NCBI RefSeq assembly: GCF_035610345.1
Contig: NZ_CP141212.1
Coordinates: 1,059,976-1,123,975, forward strand
Direction of reading: 5' to 3'
DNA: 64,000 nucleotides
From: Sinorhizobium meliloti
Lineage (GTDB): Bacteria > Pseudomonadota > Alphaproteobacteria > Rhizobiales > Rhizobiaceae
Part shown: positions 42,640-52,705 of the stretch, in pieces
How positions within the stretch are numbered: the stretch's first letter is position 1
How the letters are laid out: each line of letters starts with the position of its first letter
Translations under genes and position numbers: made by a program
The notes under the pieces: generated by a model
Seen by the model: the letters and a program-made list of their open reading frames with translations, nothing else
Database searches by the model: none
Told to the model about the DNA's origin: nothing

Positions 42640-43869
42640 ATGCCCCTCTCGAACGAAACGCTGATCTCGCTTGCCGGCGAATACGGTACGCCGCTCTGGG
42701 TCTACGACGCCTCGGCCATCCGCCGCCGCATCGCGCAGCTCTCCGCCTTCGATGTCGTGCGCTATGCGCAAAAAGCCTGTTCGAACATTCATGTCCTTGA
42801 CGAGATGCGCAAGGCCGGTGTGCGGGTCGACGCCGTCTCGCTCGGGGAAATCGAGCGGGCGAAGCGGGCCGGCTTTGCCGTCGGCAATATCTCGGGCACG
42901 GCGGACGTCGTTTTCACTGCCGATCTCCTCGACCGCGCTACCCTCGAGCGCGTCGTCGCCGACGGGATAGAGGTCAATGCCGGCTCCATCGACATGCTGC
43001 GGCAACTCGGTGAACGCTCGCGGGGCCATCGCGTCTGGCTGCGCCTCAATCCGGGTTTCGGGCACGGCCACAGCAACAAGACCAATACCGGTGGAGAAAG
43101 CAGCAAGCACGGCATCTGGTTCGAGCAGTTGCAGGATGCCATGGCGCTCGTGCGCCGCCATGCGCTGACGCTCGTCGGCCTTCACATGCACATCGGCTCG
43201 GGTGTCGATTACGGTCACCTGCAACGGGTTTGCGGGGCAATGGTGGACCTCTGCCGCAATCTGGGCGCCGATATCGAAGCCGTCTCCGCCGGCGGCGGCC
43301 TCTCCGTACCTTACCGGGAGGAGGAAGAGGAGATCGAGCCCGCCCACTATTTTTCGCTCTGGAATGCGGCGCGGCTGGAGATCGAGGCGCAAGTCGGACA
43401 CGCCGTCAGGCTCGAAATCGAGCCCGGCCGCTACCTTGTTGCCGACTCCGGCGTGCTCGTTTCGGAGGTCCGCGCCGTCAAGACCATGGGGCGGAACCGC
43501 TTCGTGCTCGTCGATGCCGGCTTCAGCGAACTAGCCCGGCCCGCCATGTATGGCAGCTACCACCGCATTTCAGCCATTCCGGAGCGGACTCAAACGCTGC
43601 CGTCGATCATCGCCGGCCCCCTTTGCGAATCCGGCGACGTCTTCACCCAGACCGAAACCGGGACGGTGCTGCCCCGCGACCTCCCCGAAGTCGAGGTCGG
43701 CGATCATCTGGTTTTCCATGGCGCCGGCGCCTATGGCGCGACGATGTCGTCGAACTACAACAGCCGGCTTTATGCACCGGAGGTGCTCGTCGAAGAGTCC
43801 AGGCACACCTTGATCCGCCGCCGCCAAACGTTGGACGAACTGCTGACGCTCGAAACCGGTTTGCCGTGA
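42640..43869 (+). CDS. lysA: Diaminopimelate decarboxylase, E. coli-type LysA
   Basis: A 409-residue fold-type III PLP enzyme making L-lysine from meso-diaminopimelate. Schiff-base Lys is in VVRYAQKACSNIHVL; LNPGFGHGHSNKTNTGGESS, HMHIGSGVDYGHL, LEIEPGRYLVADSGV and the substrate-side GPLCESGDVFTQ are present. These are strikingly like the E. coli LysA group, rather than the YAVKAN type common in alphaproteobacteria. It is the last gene of the operon, 87 bp after the PLP enzyme gene. Likely role: dedicated lysine supply for N6-hydroxylation. Confidence 0.85.
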   Translation: MPLSNETLISLAGEYGTPLWVYDASAIRRRIAQLSAFDVVRYAQKACSNIHVLDEMRKAGVRVDAVSLGEIERAKRAGFAVGNISGTADVVFTADLLDRATLERVVADGIEVNAGSIDMLRQLGERSRGHRVWLRLNPGFGHGHSNKTNTGGESSKHGIWFEQLQDAMALVRRHALTLVGLHMHIGSGVDYGHLQRVCGAMVDLCRNLGADIEAVSAGGGLSVPYREEEEEIEPAHYFSLWNAARLEIEAQVGHAVRLEIEPGRYLVADSGVLVSEVRAVKTMGRNRFVLVDAGFSELARPAMYGSYHRISAIPERTQTLPSIIAGPLCESGDVFTQTETGTVLPRDLPEVEVGDHLVFHGAGAYGATMSSNYNSRLYAPEVLVEESRHTLIRRRQTLDELLTLETGLP

Positions 43870-44034
43870 CGCGCACTTCAACGAGCGTCATCCCGCCATG
43901 TCGGGAAATCCCTTGAGGGGGGAACGGAGCTCGTCGGCATAATCCGCGGATATCTGCCGCAGGATATTTTCGGCGCCCGTTTCGCGCTAACGTTGTCCGA
44001 ATCGATCCTGATCGTGGTGATGCCGGGGGAACTG

Positions 44035-46794
44035 ATGCTCGAGGCCATAGCTCTTCTAGCCTTCGTGATGGCGCTCGCTGCTTTCCTCGGCGGCCGCAGG
44101 ACGGCCGAGCGCCTTGACCGTGAAATCGAGAGCCTGAAGGCGGAACTCGCGCGGCTCGGGAGAGAGTCGACGGAACAGGGCTCTCCGGATATCGAATCCG
44201 TGAGGACTGAGGCTGACGTTGCAAAGGCTGCCGAGCCCGAGGCGATGGCCGACGGTCCATGGGCGCGGGCGCGGCAGGACGCTCACACCGTTGCTGACGA
44301 AACCAGGGGTGCTGCCGAAAGCCTCGACGAGGAGGCCGCGCCACCGGCGGTACCCTCGGCTGCGGCAGCGCGGACCGAGAGCCTGGAGAGCCGGATCGGC
44401 GGGAGGTGGCCGGTCTGGGTCGGGGGGCTCGCCTTGGCGCTCGGCGGCTATTTCCTCGTGCAGTATTCGATCGATGCCGGCTTGCTGAGCCCCACGGTCC
44501 GCTTGACCCTCGCCGCGCTGTTCGGGGTCGCGCTCGGAGCAGCCGGCGAGGTGATCCGCCGGCGCGCCGTGCCTGCTGTCGCGGACCGCTTCCGCAACGC
44601 GATGATACCGGGCGTTCTGACCGCTGCCGGTGCCGTCACCCTGTTTGGCGTCGTCTATGCCGCCTATGGCATCTACGGCTTCATCGGCACTGCAGCCGCT
44701 TTCATTCTGCTGGCGGTGATTTCGCTTGCGACGGTGGGGCTGTCGCTGCTGCACGGTCAGGCATTTGCCGGCCTCGGTCTTCTCGCATCGCTTCTGACGC
44801 CCCTGTTCGTCTCCAGCGGAGAGCCGCGCCCCTGGGTGTTGTTCGGCTTCCTTGCGGCCGCATGGCTCGCCACGCTTGCCGCGTCGCGTCTGCGCCGCTG
44901 GTCGGTCGTTCCGACGCTTGCCAATGCCGGCCTCGGTCTCTGGGGCCTTGCCTATGTCGCGCTCGCGACGCCTTTCGAGGCGCCTCCGGTTACCTTCTCG
45001 CTCCTGGTGATGATCGCCGGTGTCGCGCTGATCTGGCCGGGTCTCGGCGAGCGGGACGCGGAGCCGAGCGGAGCGCCGGCGGCGGCGGGTACCTGGGAGC
45101 GGCTCTTCAAGCCGCCCCGACTTGCCATCTCCATCTCGGCGGCGATCGTCGCAGCCGTTCTCGCGCTGCTGTTCATCAGCCCGGCCGTCGACGCCCAGCG
45201 TTTCCCGGTGACCGAATTTGTGGTCGTCGTCGCGGCGCTTGCCGCTGCAGGCTCCTTGCGTCCAAACGCGGTCTATGGGGGACTGCTCGCCGCCTTCGGT
45301 GCCATCGCAGGCACCTGGAGCTTGACTGCGCTCAGTGGTGTTCTGTCCTATCTCGATCCGTCTTTGGCCGATTTGCCGCCCGAGATCGTCGTCCCTGGCC
45401 GCACGGCCATGCTGAGCGCCATGATACTTTCGGCGCTCTTCGTCCTCTTCGGCGCCCTCGTGCTTGCCCGGCGCCCGGCGGGGAATCGGCCATTCGTCGT
45501 TCTTTGGGCAGGTCTCGCCGCGGCAGTGCCAAATGCGCTTCTGGCCATGTCGTTCCTGATGACGGGCAATTTCACCTTCGACCTGCCGCATGGCCTCGTC
45601 GCCTTCGCCGGCGGGCTGTTGCTTCTCGCGCTGGTCGAATGGCTCGATCGCCGGGGCACAGAGGCGGGGGAAGCCGACGTTCCCGGCGGTCTGCTGGCGC
45701 TCGGCTCCTTCGGTCTTCTCGTCATCGGGCTTCACGCCTGGACCGACGGCCTGGTGACGACACTGGCGATCGCCTTCCTCGGGGCCGCATACAGCTTCGC
45801 GACGCGTCTTCGCTCCTGGCCGGTTCTTCCCTGGGTGACGGTCGCCGGCGCGGTCGTCGTTCTCGCGCGGATCGCCTGGGAGCCGACGATCGTCGGGCCG
45901 GGCAGCCTCGGAACGGTGCCGGTCTTCAATGCGCTGCTCCCGGGCTACGGCATCCCGGCGCTGTTGCTCGTCGCCTCCGCCTATTTCCTGAGGACCTTGC
46001 CGGATGTGCGGGTGCGCAACCTGCTGCAGGCGCTGGCGAGCCTTTTCGTGCTTCTGACGGTCGCGATCCTCGTTCGCCACGCGATGAACCGCGGCGTGCT
46101 CGACAGTTCCGTCCCGACACTCGGTGAGCAGGCGATCTACACGCTTCTCGCGATCGGCGCCTCCGGGATATTCATGACCCTCGACGGGAGGTCGCCGAGT
46201 CCGGTGTTCCGCTATGGCGGCATGGCGCTCGGGGTCCTGTCGATGCTTTCCGTGCTTGCCGCCCACCTCGTCGGCCTGAACCCGTATTTCAGCGGCGAAC
46301 TGCTTGGAAGCGTTCCGTTCTTCGACCTGCTCCTCATCGGTTATCTGCTCCCCGCCATCGGCTATGCGGGGCTTGCCCGGTATGCGCGGGGCCGTCGCCC
46401 GCTGCCCTATGTGGCGGCGCTCGCCGTCAGTGGCGCCGTTCTCGCCTTCGCCTGGGCGAGCCTCAGTGTGCGCCGTTTTTGGCAAGGGCAGAACGTCGCC
46501 GACTGGAAGGGCTTCCTGCAGGGTGAAACCTACACCTATTCGGTGGTCTGGCTGGTTCTCGGCGTGCTGCTTCTCGTGGTCGGCTCGCGCATGAATGCCA
46601 AGAGCATCCGTATCGCCTCGGCGGTGCTGGTCTTCATCGCCGTGCTCAAGGTATTCCTGGTCGACATGTCCAATCTCGAAGGCTTTCTGCGGGCGCTGTC
46701 CTTCATCGGCCTGGGGGCGGTACTGATCGGTATCGGGCTCTTCTACCAGAAGATATTGTCGAGCACCGCTGGCAACGGGGCTCACCGCGCATGA
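44035..46794 (+). CDS. DUF2339 polytopic membrane protein
   Basis: About 919 residues from the ATG at 44035 (GGGGGA upstream; the frame opens at 43993 and another ATG is at 44020). One N-terminal helix, a charged ~100-residue linker with coiled-coil character (RLDREIESLKAELARLGRE) and then ~25 hydrophobic helices starting GRWPVWVGGLALALGGYFLV. The end carries VVWLVLGVLLLVVGSRM, then VLKVFLVDMSNLEGFLRALS, the DUF2339 hallmark. Function unknown; a membrane role in envelope polymer handling is only a guess. Overlaps the HD gene by 4 nt. Confidence 0.88.
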   Translation: MLEAIALLAFVMALAAFLGGRRTAERLDREIESLKAELARLGRESTEQGSPDIESVRTEADVAKAAEPEAMADGPWARARQDAHTVADETRGAAESLDEEAAPPAVPSAAAARTESLESRIGGRWPVWVGGLALALGGYFLVQYSIDAGLLSPTVRLTLAALFGVALGAAGEVIRRRAVPAVADRFRNAMIPGVLTAAGAVTLFGVVYAAYGIYGFIGTAAAFILLAVISLATVGLSLLHGQAFAGLGLLASLLTPLFVSSGEPRPWVLFGFLAAAWLATLAASRLRRWSVVPTLANAGLGLWGLAYVALATPFEAPPVTFSLLVMIAGVALIWPGLGERDAEPSGAPAAAGTWERLFKPPRLAISISAAIVAAVLALLFISPAVDAQRFPVTEFVVVVAALAAAGSLRPNAVYGGLLAAFGAIAGTWSLTALSGVLSYLDPSLADLPPEIVVPGRTAMLSAMILSALFVLFGALVLARRPAGNRPFVVLWAGLAAAVPNALLAMSFLMTGNFTFDLPHGLVAFAGGLLLLALVEWLDRRGTEAGEADVPGGLLALGSFGLLVIGLHAWTDGLVTTLAIAFLGAAYSFATRLRSWPVLPWVTVAGAVVVLARIAWEPTIVGPGSLGTVPVFNALLPGYGIPALLLVASAYFLRTLPDVRVRNLLQALASLFVLLTVAILVRHAMNRGVLDSSVPTLGEQAIYTLLAIGASGIFMTLDGRSPSPVFRYGGMALGVLSMLSVLAAHLVGLNPYFSGELLGSVPFFDLLLIGYLLPAIGYAGLARYARGRRPLPYVAALAVSGAVLAFAWASLSVRRFWQGQNVADWKGFLQGETYTYSVVWLVLGVLLLVVGSRMNAKSIRIASAVLVFIAVLKVFLVDMSNLEGFLRALSFIGLGAVLIGIGLFYQKILSSTAGNGAHRA

Positions 46795-47447
46795 GCCGAC
46801 TTCCTGCACTCGCGGCCGCCTTCGCACCCCATGACCGGCTCGCCGGCGAACTCCTCCCGCATGCCTTCGCCGCGGACGATGGTTCCCATGACGCCTCGCA
46901 TCTCATCCGAGTCTGGAAAAACGCTCTCCGCATCCAGTCGGAGGAGGGTGGCAACGCCCGCCTGCTGGCCGCCGCCGTGCTGCTGCACGACTGCGTGTCG
47001 GTCGAAAAAAATTCGCCACAGCGTGCAGCGGCTTCTCGGTTGGCGGCCGAAAAGGCGTCCGAGATCCTCGAGAGGCTCGGCTGGAGTGCGGCCGATATCA
47101 CATCCGTCGCCCACGCCGTTCTGACACACAGCTTTTCGGCCAATCTGCCGCCGGAAACGCTGGAGGCGCAGATCCTGCAGGATGCCGATCGGCTCGATGC
47201 CATCGGCCTGGTCGGCGCTGCCCGCTGCTTTTACATCGCCGGGCGCATGAACAGCGCGCTTTATGATCCCCTCGATCCCCTGGCCGAAGCCCGGCCGCTC
47301 GACGACAAGGCTTTCGCGATCGACCATTTCGAGGCGAAGCTCTTCCGCCTGGCGAAGAATTTTCAGACCGCAGCGGGGCGGCGGCTGGCTGTCGAGCGGC
47401 AGGAGCGGCTTCGCGGCGTGCTTGCCATGATGCTGGATGAAATCTAA
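46791..47447 (+). CDS. HD-domain metal-dependent phosphohydrolase
   Basis: A 218-residue HD protein of the YedJ type. The metal-binding residues are in HDASHLIRVWKNAL, AAVLLHDCVSVEKNSP and ILQDADRLDAIGLVG. The C-terminal LARNFQTAAGRRLAVERQ region matches this subfamily (LAKNFQ here). The ATG overlaps the DUF2339 stop (ATGA). The substrate is probably a nucleotide or other phosphomonoester. Confidence 0.87.
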   Translation: MSRLPALAAAFAPHDRLAGELLPHAFAADDGSHDASHLIRVWKNALRIQSEEGGNARLLAAAVLLHDCVSVEKNSPQRAAASRLAAEKASEILERLGWSAADITSVAHAVLTHSFSANLPPETLEAQILQDADRLDAIGLVGAARCFYIAGRMNSALYDPLDPLAEARPLDDKAFAIDHFEAKLFRLAKNFQTAAGRRLAVERQERLRGVLAMMLDEI

Positions 47448-47525
47448 AAGCTTCAATGGGTTGGCACGTCCCGGTGAATCAGATTGGCAACGGCCTGACT
47501 CGATATCTGAATTCGGAAAATTGAC

Positions 47526-48368
47526 ATGCAAGTAACCGGCCTGAACATCCATCCCCTGAAGAGCGGTCGCGCAGTGCCGCAAACGGCCGTTACCGTCAAT
47601 CTCGATGGGCTCGCCGGCGACCGGCGCTTCATGCTGGTCGCGCCCGACGGACATTTCATCACGCAGCGCGAGCTGCAGGCGCTTGCGCAGGTCGAGGCGG
47701 AGCATGTCGCCGGCGGTGTGCGCCTGCGGATGAACGGCAAGGAGCTTTCCGTTCGCTTCGACCCGAATGACCGCCTCGATGTCCGGGTCTGGTCGAGCGA
47801 CGTCAATGCGGCGGTCGCCGGGGGTGCTGCAAACGACATGCTGTCCGGCTGGTTCGGGCGCCCCGTTAAGCTCGTCCGCATGGACGATGAGGCCGAGCGC
47901 TTCGTCGGCGCCGAATGGGCGGGAGCGGCGGCCCCCGTCGCATTTGCCGACGGCTTCCCGGTTCTGGTTACGACAACGGGCTCGCTCGCCGACCTCAACC
48001 GCACCCTGATGGAAAAGGGGCAGGAGCCGGTCGGCATGGAGCGCTTCCGCACCAATATCGTCATCGATTGCGACGAGGCCTGGGCCGAGGACTTCTGGGA
48101 GAGCCTGGAGATTGCCGGGATTACCTTCGATCTCGTAAAGCCCTGCGCCCGGTGCATCATGACGACGCAGGATCAGACGACCGGCGAACGCGTCGGCGGC
48201 AACCCGATCCAGGGTCTTTCGATAAAGCGCATGTCTGCGGACCGGCGCGTGCCCGGCGTGCTCTTCGGCTGGAACGCCGTGCCGCGGGGGGAGGGCCTTA
48301 TCAGGCTCGGCGACGCGGTCGAGGTCCTCCGCCGTCGCGAGGAGCGCTGGCCGATGAAGGTGCGCTGA
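47526..48368 (+). CDS. MOSC-domain molybdenum-cofactor protein (YcbX/mARC-like)
   Basis: A 280-residue protein. The N-terminal beta-barrel begins QVTGLNIHPLKSGRAVPQ, then LDGLAGDRRFMLVAPDGHFI. The MOSC core has ERFRTNIVIDC, the Cys ligand region LVKPCARCIMTTQDQTTGER and GNPIQGL-. These proteins bind Moco and reduce N-hydroxylated compounds with electron donors. There is no C-terminal ferredoxin domain as in YcbX, so it resembles the shorter alphaproteobacterial type. Confidence 0.88.
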   Translation: MQVTGLNIHPLKSGRAVPQTAVTVNLDGLAGDRRFMLVAPDGHFITQRELQALAQVEAEHVAGGVRLRMNGKELSVRFDPNDRLDVRVWSSDVNAAVAGGAANDMLSGWFGRPVKLVRMDDEAERFVGAEWAGAAAPVAFADGFPVLVTTTGSLADLNRTLMEKGQEPVGMERFRTNIVIDCDEAWAEDFWESLEIAGITFDLVKPCARCIMTTQDQTTGERVGGNPIQGLSIKRMSADRRVPGVLFGWNAVPRGEGLIRLGDAVEVLRRREERWPMKVR

Positions 48369-48505
48369 GCCGGCTTAAAACGCGGCCGTGCGAAAACGTG
48401 CGAGCGGCCGGCGGATCAATTCCTGTGATGCCACCCTCAATATAATTGGTTTCCCCCGGGCTCGTCGCCGCCATAGGATGGCCCCTCATCATCAGGAGCT
48501 TGCCC

Positions 48506-49744
48506 ATGTCTGCCATTTCTCCCGCAGTCACCCGTCCGGCGGAGCGCAGCGGCCTGCCGTGGCTCATCATCGTCGCCGGCTCCATCATCGCGATGCTGAC
48601 CTTCGGTCCGCGCTCCGCCATGGGGTTCTTCCAGCTGCCGATGCTTGCCGAGAAGGGTTGGGACCGGACGACCTTCGGCCTGGCAATGGCGTTTCAAAAT
48701 CTCTGTTGGGGCCTTGGCCAACCGTTCTTCGGCGCGATCGCCGACAAGTTCGGCACCTGGCGCGTGCTCGCGCTCTCCGGCCTCGTCTATGCAGCGGGAC
48801 TGATCCTGATGGCCTTCGCGGATGCGCCGATCTGGCTGCATATCGGCGGCGGCGTCCTGGTCGGTCTGGGCGTTGCGTCGGGTTCCTTCGGCATCGTGCT
48901 TTCCGCCTTTGCCCGCAACGTCGCGCCCGAGCAGCGCTCGCTCGCCTTCGGCATAGGCACCGCAGCCGGCTCGGCCGGCATGTTCCTCTTCGCGCCGCTG
49001 AGCCAAGGTCTCATCTCCGCCTATGGCTGGTCCGACAGCCTCGTCTATCTCGGCCTCATGATGCTGCTCGTTCCGCTCTTTGCGATTCCGCTGCGCGGCA
49101 ATGCCTCTTCCGGGCGCCAGCCGGAGGCATTGTTCAAGCAGACAGTCGTGGAAGCGCTCAAGGAAGCGCTCGGGCACAAGAGCTATCTTCTGCTCGTCTC
49201 GGGTTTCTTCGTCTGCGGTTATCAGGTCGCTTTCATCACCGCACATTTTCCGGCCTATATCGGCGATATCGGAATCGACGCCCGCTATGCGGTAATCGCG
49301 CTGGCATTGATCGGCTTCTTCAACATCATCGGCTCTTTCTCGGCCGGCATCATCGGCCAGCGTTATTCGAAACCTTATTTCCTGGCGCTGATCTATCTGG
49401 CCCGTTCAGTCGTCGTCTCGGCCTTCCTGCTGCTGCCGCAAACGCCGACATCGGTCATCGTCTTCGCGGTCGCCATGGGCCTCCTGTGGCTCTCGACGGT
49501 GCCGCCGACCAACGGGCTGGTGGCGATCATGTTCGGCACGCGGCATCTCGGCCTGCTCGGCGGCATCGTGTTCCTGTCGCACCAGATCGGTTCATTCCTC
49601 GGCGTATGGATGGGCGGCTATCTCTACGACCAGTTCGGATCCTACGATCCGGTCTGGTGGGTGGGCGTTGCGCTCGGAGTGTTCGCGGCCATCGTGCACT
49701 GGCCGATCGAGGAGCGTGCCGTCGCCCGCCCGGCAATGGCCTGA
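48506..49744 (+). CDS. MFS transporter
   Basis: A 412-residue 12-helix transporter. The motif between helices 2 and 3 is FFGAIADKFGTWRVLALSGL. It has GLGVASGSFGIVLSAFARNV and a second half starting LLLVSGFFVCGYQVAFITAH. It belongs to the oxalate/formate or monocarboxylate-like branch of MFS; the substrate is not readable. The ATG at 48506 has AGGAG 8 nt upstream. It is followed by the nad operator region. Confidence 0.87.
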   Translation: MSAISPAVTRPAERSGLPWLIIVAGSIIAMLTFGPRSAMGFFQLPMLAEKGWDRTTFGLAMAFQNLCWGLGQPFFGAIADKFGTWRVLALSGLVYAAGLILMAFADAPIWLHIGGGVLVGLGVASGSFGIVLSAFARNVAPEQRSLAFGIGTAAGSAGMFLFAPLSQGLISAYGWSDSLVYLGLMMLLVPLFAIPLRGNASSGRQPEALFKQTVVEALKEALGHKSYLLLVSGFFVCGYQVAFITAHFPAYIGDIGIDARYAVIALALIGFFNIIGSFSAGIIGQRYSKPYFLALIYLARSVVVSAFLLLPQTPTSVIVFAVAMGLLWLSTVPPTNGLVAIMFGTRHLGLLGGIVFLSHQIGSFLGVWMGGYLYDQFGSYDPVWWVGVALGVFAAIVHWPIEERAVARPAMA

Positions 49745-49866
49745 TCGCCAAAATGTTGCGATGCGCCCGTGCGATATGCGGGCGTGTCGTTTCCACCCTG
49801 CGCGCTTGAAATCTGTCACAAAACTTTCTAAATCAGTTCCGGCGGCTCAGCCGCTTTTGTTTTGAT

Positions 49867-49895
49867 CTAATTATGCTCATTTTGAGCATAATTAG
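49867..49895. promoter_or_regulatory. NadQ-type operator of nadABC
   Basis: CTAATTATGCTCA and TGAGCATAATTAG form perfect 13-bp arms around TTT, ending 34 bp before the nadA ATG. The palindrome fits the ATGCTCA-type site of the alphaproteobacterial NAD repressor NadQ, whose probable gene lies at 54281-55249. Confidence 0.75.
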
Positions 49896-49928
49896 AAATT
49901 GCCGGAAACGGCGAGAGAGGAGAGCCCG

Positions 49929-51008
49929 ATGACCACTCTTGACCTTCGCAAGGAAGCGGCGCCCGCTCCGGCCTTTGCAAGCGCTGCGGCACGCTTCGGC
50001 GTCATCGAAAAGCCGGATCTCGCCTTCACCCCGGCTATCGCGCGCGAGACCGAGCACCTTTACGAAAAGGTCAAGGACTTCATTCCTGCGTTCGAGTGGG
50101 CGGCATATGCGCCTTACGTTCATGCGATCAACCGGCTGAAGAAGGAACGCAACGCGGTCATCCTGGCCCACAATTACCAGACGCCGGACATCTTTCACTG
50201 CGTGGCGGACATCGTCGGCGATTCGCTCCAGCTTGCGCGCGACGCTACCAAGGTCGACGCGGAGATCATTATCCAGTGCGGCGTGCACTTCATGGCCGAG
50301 ACGTCGAAGCTGCTCAATCCGGAAAAAACCGTGCTCATTCCGGATGCGAGAGCAGGTTGCTCGCTTTCGGACTCGATCACCGGAGCGGATGTGCGGCTCC
50401 TCAGGGAACGCTATCCGGGCGTGCCGGTCGTCACCTATGTCAACACCTCGGCCGACGTAAAGGCGGAAACCGACATCTGCTGCACCTCCTCCAACGTGCT
50501 GGCAGTAGTCGAAAGCCTCGAGTCCGACACCGTGCTCTGCATCCCGGACGAGTATCTGGCGATGAACGTGGCGCGCCAGACGAATAAGAAGATCCTGACC
50601 TGGAAAGGCCATTGCGAGGTGCACGAGCGCTTCACGGCAGCCGAACTGCTGGCTTACAAGGAAGCCAATCCCGGCATCGAGATCGTCGGCCATCCGGAAT
50701 GCCACCCCGATGTCATCGCCGTCTGCGATTTCTCCGGTTCCACCTCGGGCATGATCAATTACGTCAAGGACAAGCGGCCGCAACGGGTGCTGCTGGTGAC
50801 GGAATGCTCGATGGCCTCGAATATCCAGGCGGAGGTCAAGGGCGTCGATTTCGTCAAGCCGTGCAACCTGTGTCCGCACATGAAGCGCATCACGCTGCCG
50901 AAGATCCTCGACAGCTTGCTCGACATGACGGAAGAGGTTCTGGTCGATCCGGCGATCGCCGACCGCGCGCGGCTGGCGGTCGAGCGCATGGTGAACCTCA
51001 AGCAGTGA
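49929..51008 (+). CDS. nadA: Quinolinate synthase
   Basis: NadA (359 aa) condenses iminoaspartate with dihydroxyacetone phosphate to quinolinate, using a 4Fe-4S cluster. Motifs: [68 protein letters not shown] and the late cluster Cys in [12 protein letters not shown]. First gene of nadA-nadB-nadC, under the palindromic operator. Confidence 0.96.
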   Translation: MTTLDLRKEAAPAPAFASAAARFGVIEKPDLAFTPAIARETEHLYEKVKDFIPAFEWAAYAPYVHAINRLKKERNAVILAHNYQTPDIFHCVADIVGDSLQLARDATKVDAEIIIQCGVHFMAETSKLLNPEKTVLIPDARAGCSLSDSITGADVRLLRERYPGVPVVTYVNTSADVKAETDICCTSSNVLAVVESLESDTVLCIPDEYLAMNVARQTNKKILTWKGHCEVHERFTAAELLAYKEANPGIEIVGHPECHPDVIAVCDFSGSTSGMINYVKDKRPQRVLLVTECSMASNIQAEVKGVDFVKPCNLCPHMKRITLPKILDSLLDMTEEVLVDPAIADRARLAVERMVNLKQ

Positions 51009-51057
51009 TCAATGCCGGGGCAAACCCGGCGCAGGCCCGTGGAGGAGTTATCGAGCC

Positions 51058-52656
51058 ATGCTGACCGACCATTTCCGCCCGCAGTCCTTCAACGGAATCG
51101 ATGACATCGTCATCGTCGGCGGCGGCCTTGCCGGGCTTTTCTGCGCGCTGAAACTGGCGCCGCGTCCCGTTACGATCCTTGCCGCCGCACCGATCGGCTA
51201 CGGCGCCTCCTCGGCCTGGGCGCAAGGCGGCATCGCCGCCGCGATGAGCAGGGGCGATACATTCGAGAAGCATGTCGCCGACACGGTTGCGGCCGGTGCC
51301 GGTATCGTCGACGAGAAGATGACGCGCATGATGGTCGCAGAGGGCCCGGCCCGCATCCACGATTTGCTCGAATTCGGGGTGCCCTTCGACCGCGACCTCG
51401 AGGGAAAGCTCCTGCTTTCGCGGGAAGCCGCGCATTCCGAGCGGCGCATCGTCCGCGTCAAGGGCGACATGGCCGGCAAGTCGATCATGGAGGCGCTCAT
51501 TGCCGCGGTGCGCAATACCCCGTCGATCCGGGTGATCGAGGGCTATGTGGTCGAGGAACTGGTGCGCGAGGGCCGGTTCATCTCCGGTGTGATCGCGCGG
51601 CCGGATGCCGGCCAGTCGAAGAGCCGCGTTTCCTTCCCGGCGCGCGCCGTCGTTCTTTGCTCGGGCGGTGTCGGCCATCTCTATGCGGTCACCACCAATC
51701 CATGGGAAGCATGCGGCCAGGGCGTCGGCATGGCGGCGCGGGCGGGCGCCATCATTGCCGATCCCGAGTTCGTCCAGTTTCATCCGACCGCGATAGACAT
51801 CGGCAAGGACCCGGCGCCGCTTGCGACCGAGGCGTTGCGCGGAGATGGCGCCAGCCTTGTGAACTCGCAAGGCCGCCGTTTCATGCTCGACATCCATCCC
51901 GATGGAGAGCTCGCGCCGCGCGATATCGTTTCGCGCGGGGTCTTTGCGGAAGTCCAGGCCGGACGCGGCGCCTTCCTCGATTGCACAAAGGCCGTCGGCA
52001 GGCATTTTCCTGAGATGTTCCCGACCGTCTACGCCTCATGCATGGCAGCGGGCATCGATCCGGTCAGACAGCCGATCCCCGTCACGCCTGCCGTGCACTA
52101 CCACATGGGCGGCGTGCTCACGGACGGGGAGGGGCGTACCTCCATCGACGGCCTCTGGGCGGCGGGCGAAGTGACATCGACCGGCGTTCACGGCGCGAAC
52201 CGTCTTGCCTCGAATTCGCTGCTGGAGGCGGTCGTCTTCGCGGCGCGGATCGCGGAAAATATCAAGGGCAGCTTGCCGGCCCCGAAGCTGACTGCCTGGG
52301 GCGACAATGCCGGCGAGAACGACGATCCCGTGACGGTCGAGGACAGCCCGCCTTTCAAGGTGCTGCGGCAATTGATGAGCGATTGCGTCGGGGTCGTGCG
52401 TACGCGCGAAAGCCTGACCCGGGCGATCCGGGGGATTGCGGAACTCGAGAGGGCGAACAAGCGCCTGCGCTTCGCCAATATCGTCACCACGGCCAAGCTC
52501 ATCGCGATCGCCGCCCTGCAACGGACGGAAAGCCGCGGCGGTCATTTTCGGGCCGATTGCCCGGACGAGCGGCCGGAATGGCGGCGCCGGACCTATCTGA
52601 CGCTTGCCCAGGCGGAGCGTCTGGCCGCGGACGTGGCCGAGAGCGAGCCGGCATGA
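51058..52656 (+). CDS. nadB: L-aspartate oxidase
   Basis: NadB (532 aa) oxidises L-aspartate to iminoaspartate with FAD. The FAD Rossmann motif is [15 protein letters not shown]; other motifs are [17 protein letters not shown], the catalytic Arg/His zones [12 protein letters not shown] and [20 protein letters not shown], and [15 protein letters not shown]. The ATG is 49 nt after nadA. Confidence 0.95.
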   Translation: MLTDHFRPQSFNGIDDIVIVGGGLAGLFCALKLAPRPVTILAAAPIGYGASSAWAQGGIAAAMSRGDTFEKHVADTVAAGAGIVDEKMTRMMVAEGPARIHDLLEFGVPFDRDLEGKLLLSREAAHSERRIVRVKGDMAGKSIMEALIAAVRNTPSIRVIEGYVVEELVREGRFISGVIARPDAGQSKSRVSFPARAVVLCSGGVGHLYAVTTNPWEACGQGVGMAARAGAIIADPEFVQFHPTAIDIGKDPAPLATEALRGDGASLVNSQGRRFMLDIHPDGELAPRDIVSRGVFAEVQAGRGAFLDCTKAVGRHFPEMFPTVYASCMAAGIDPVRQPIPVTPAVHYHMGGVLTDGEGRTSIDGLWAAGEVTSTGVHGANRLASNSLLEAVVFAARIAENIKGSLPAPKLTAWGDNAGENDDPVTVEDSPPFKVLRQLMSDCVGVVRTRESLTRAIRGIAELERANKRLRFANIVTTAKLIAIAALQRTESRGGHFRADCPDERPEWRRRTYLTLAQAERLAADVAESEPA

Positions 52657-52705
52657 GGGCGGCAAACGCAAACTTAGAAGCTACTCCAACCGCAGGAACG
52701 ACATA

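Noticed and set aside
44056..46827. 923-codon frame antisense to the DUF2339 gene
   Set aside because: A composition-driven frame with no recognisable sequence. The sense strand encodes a coherent membrane protein.
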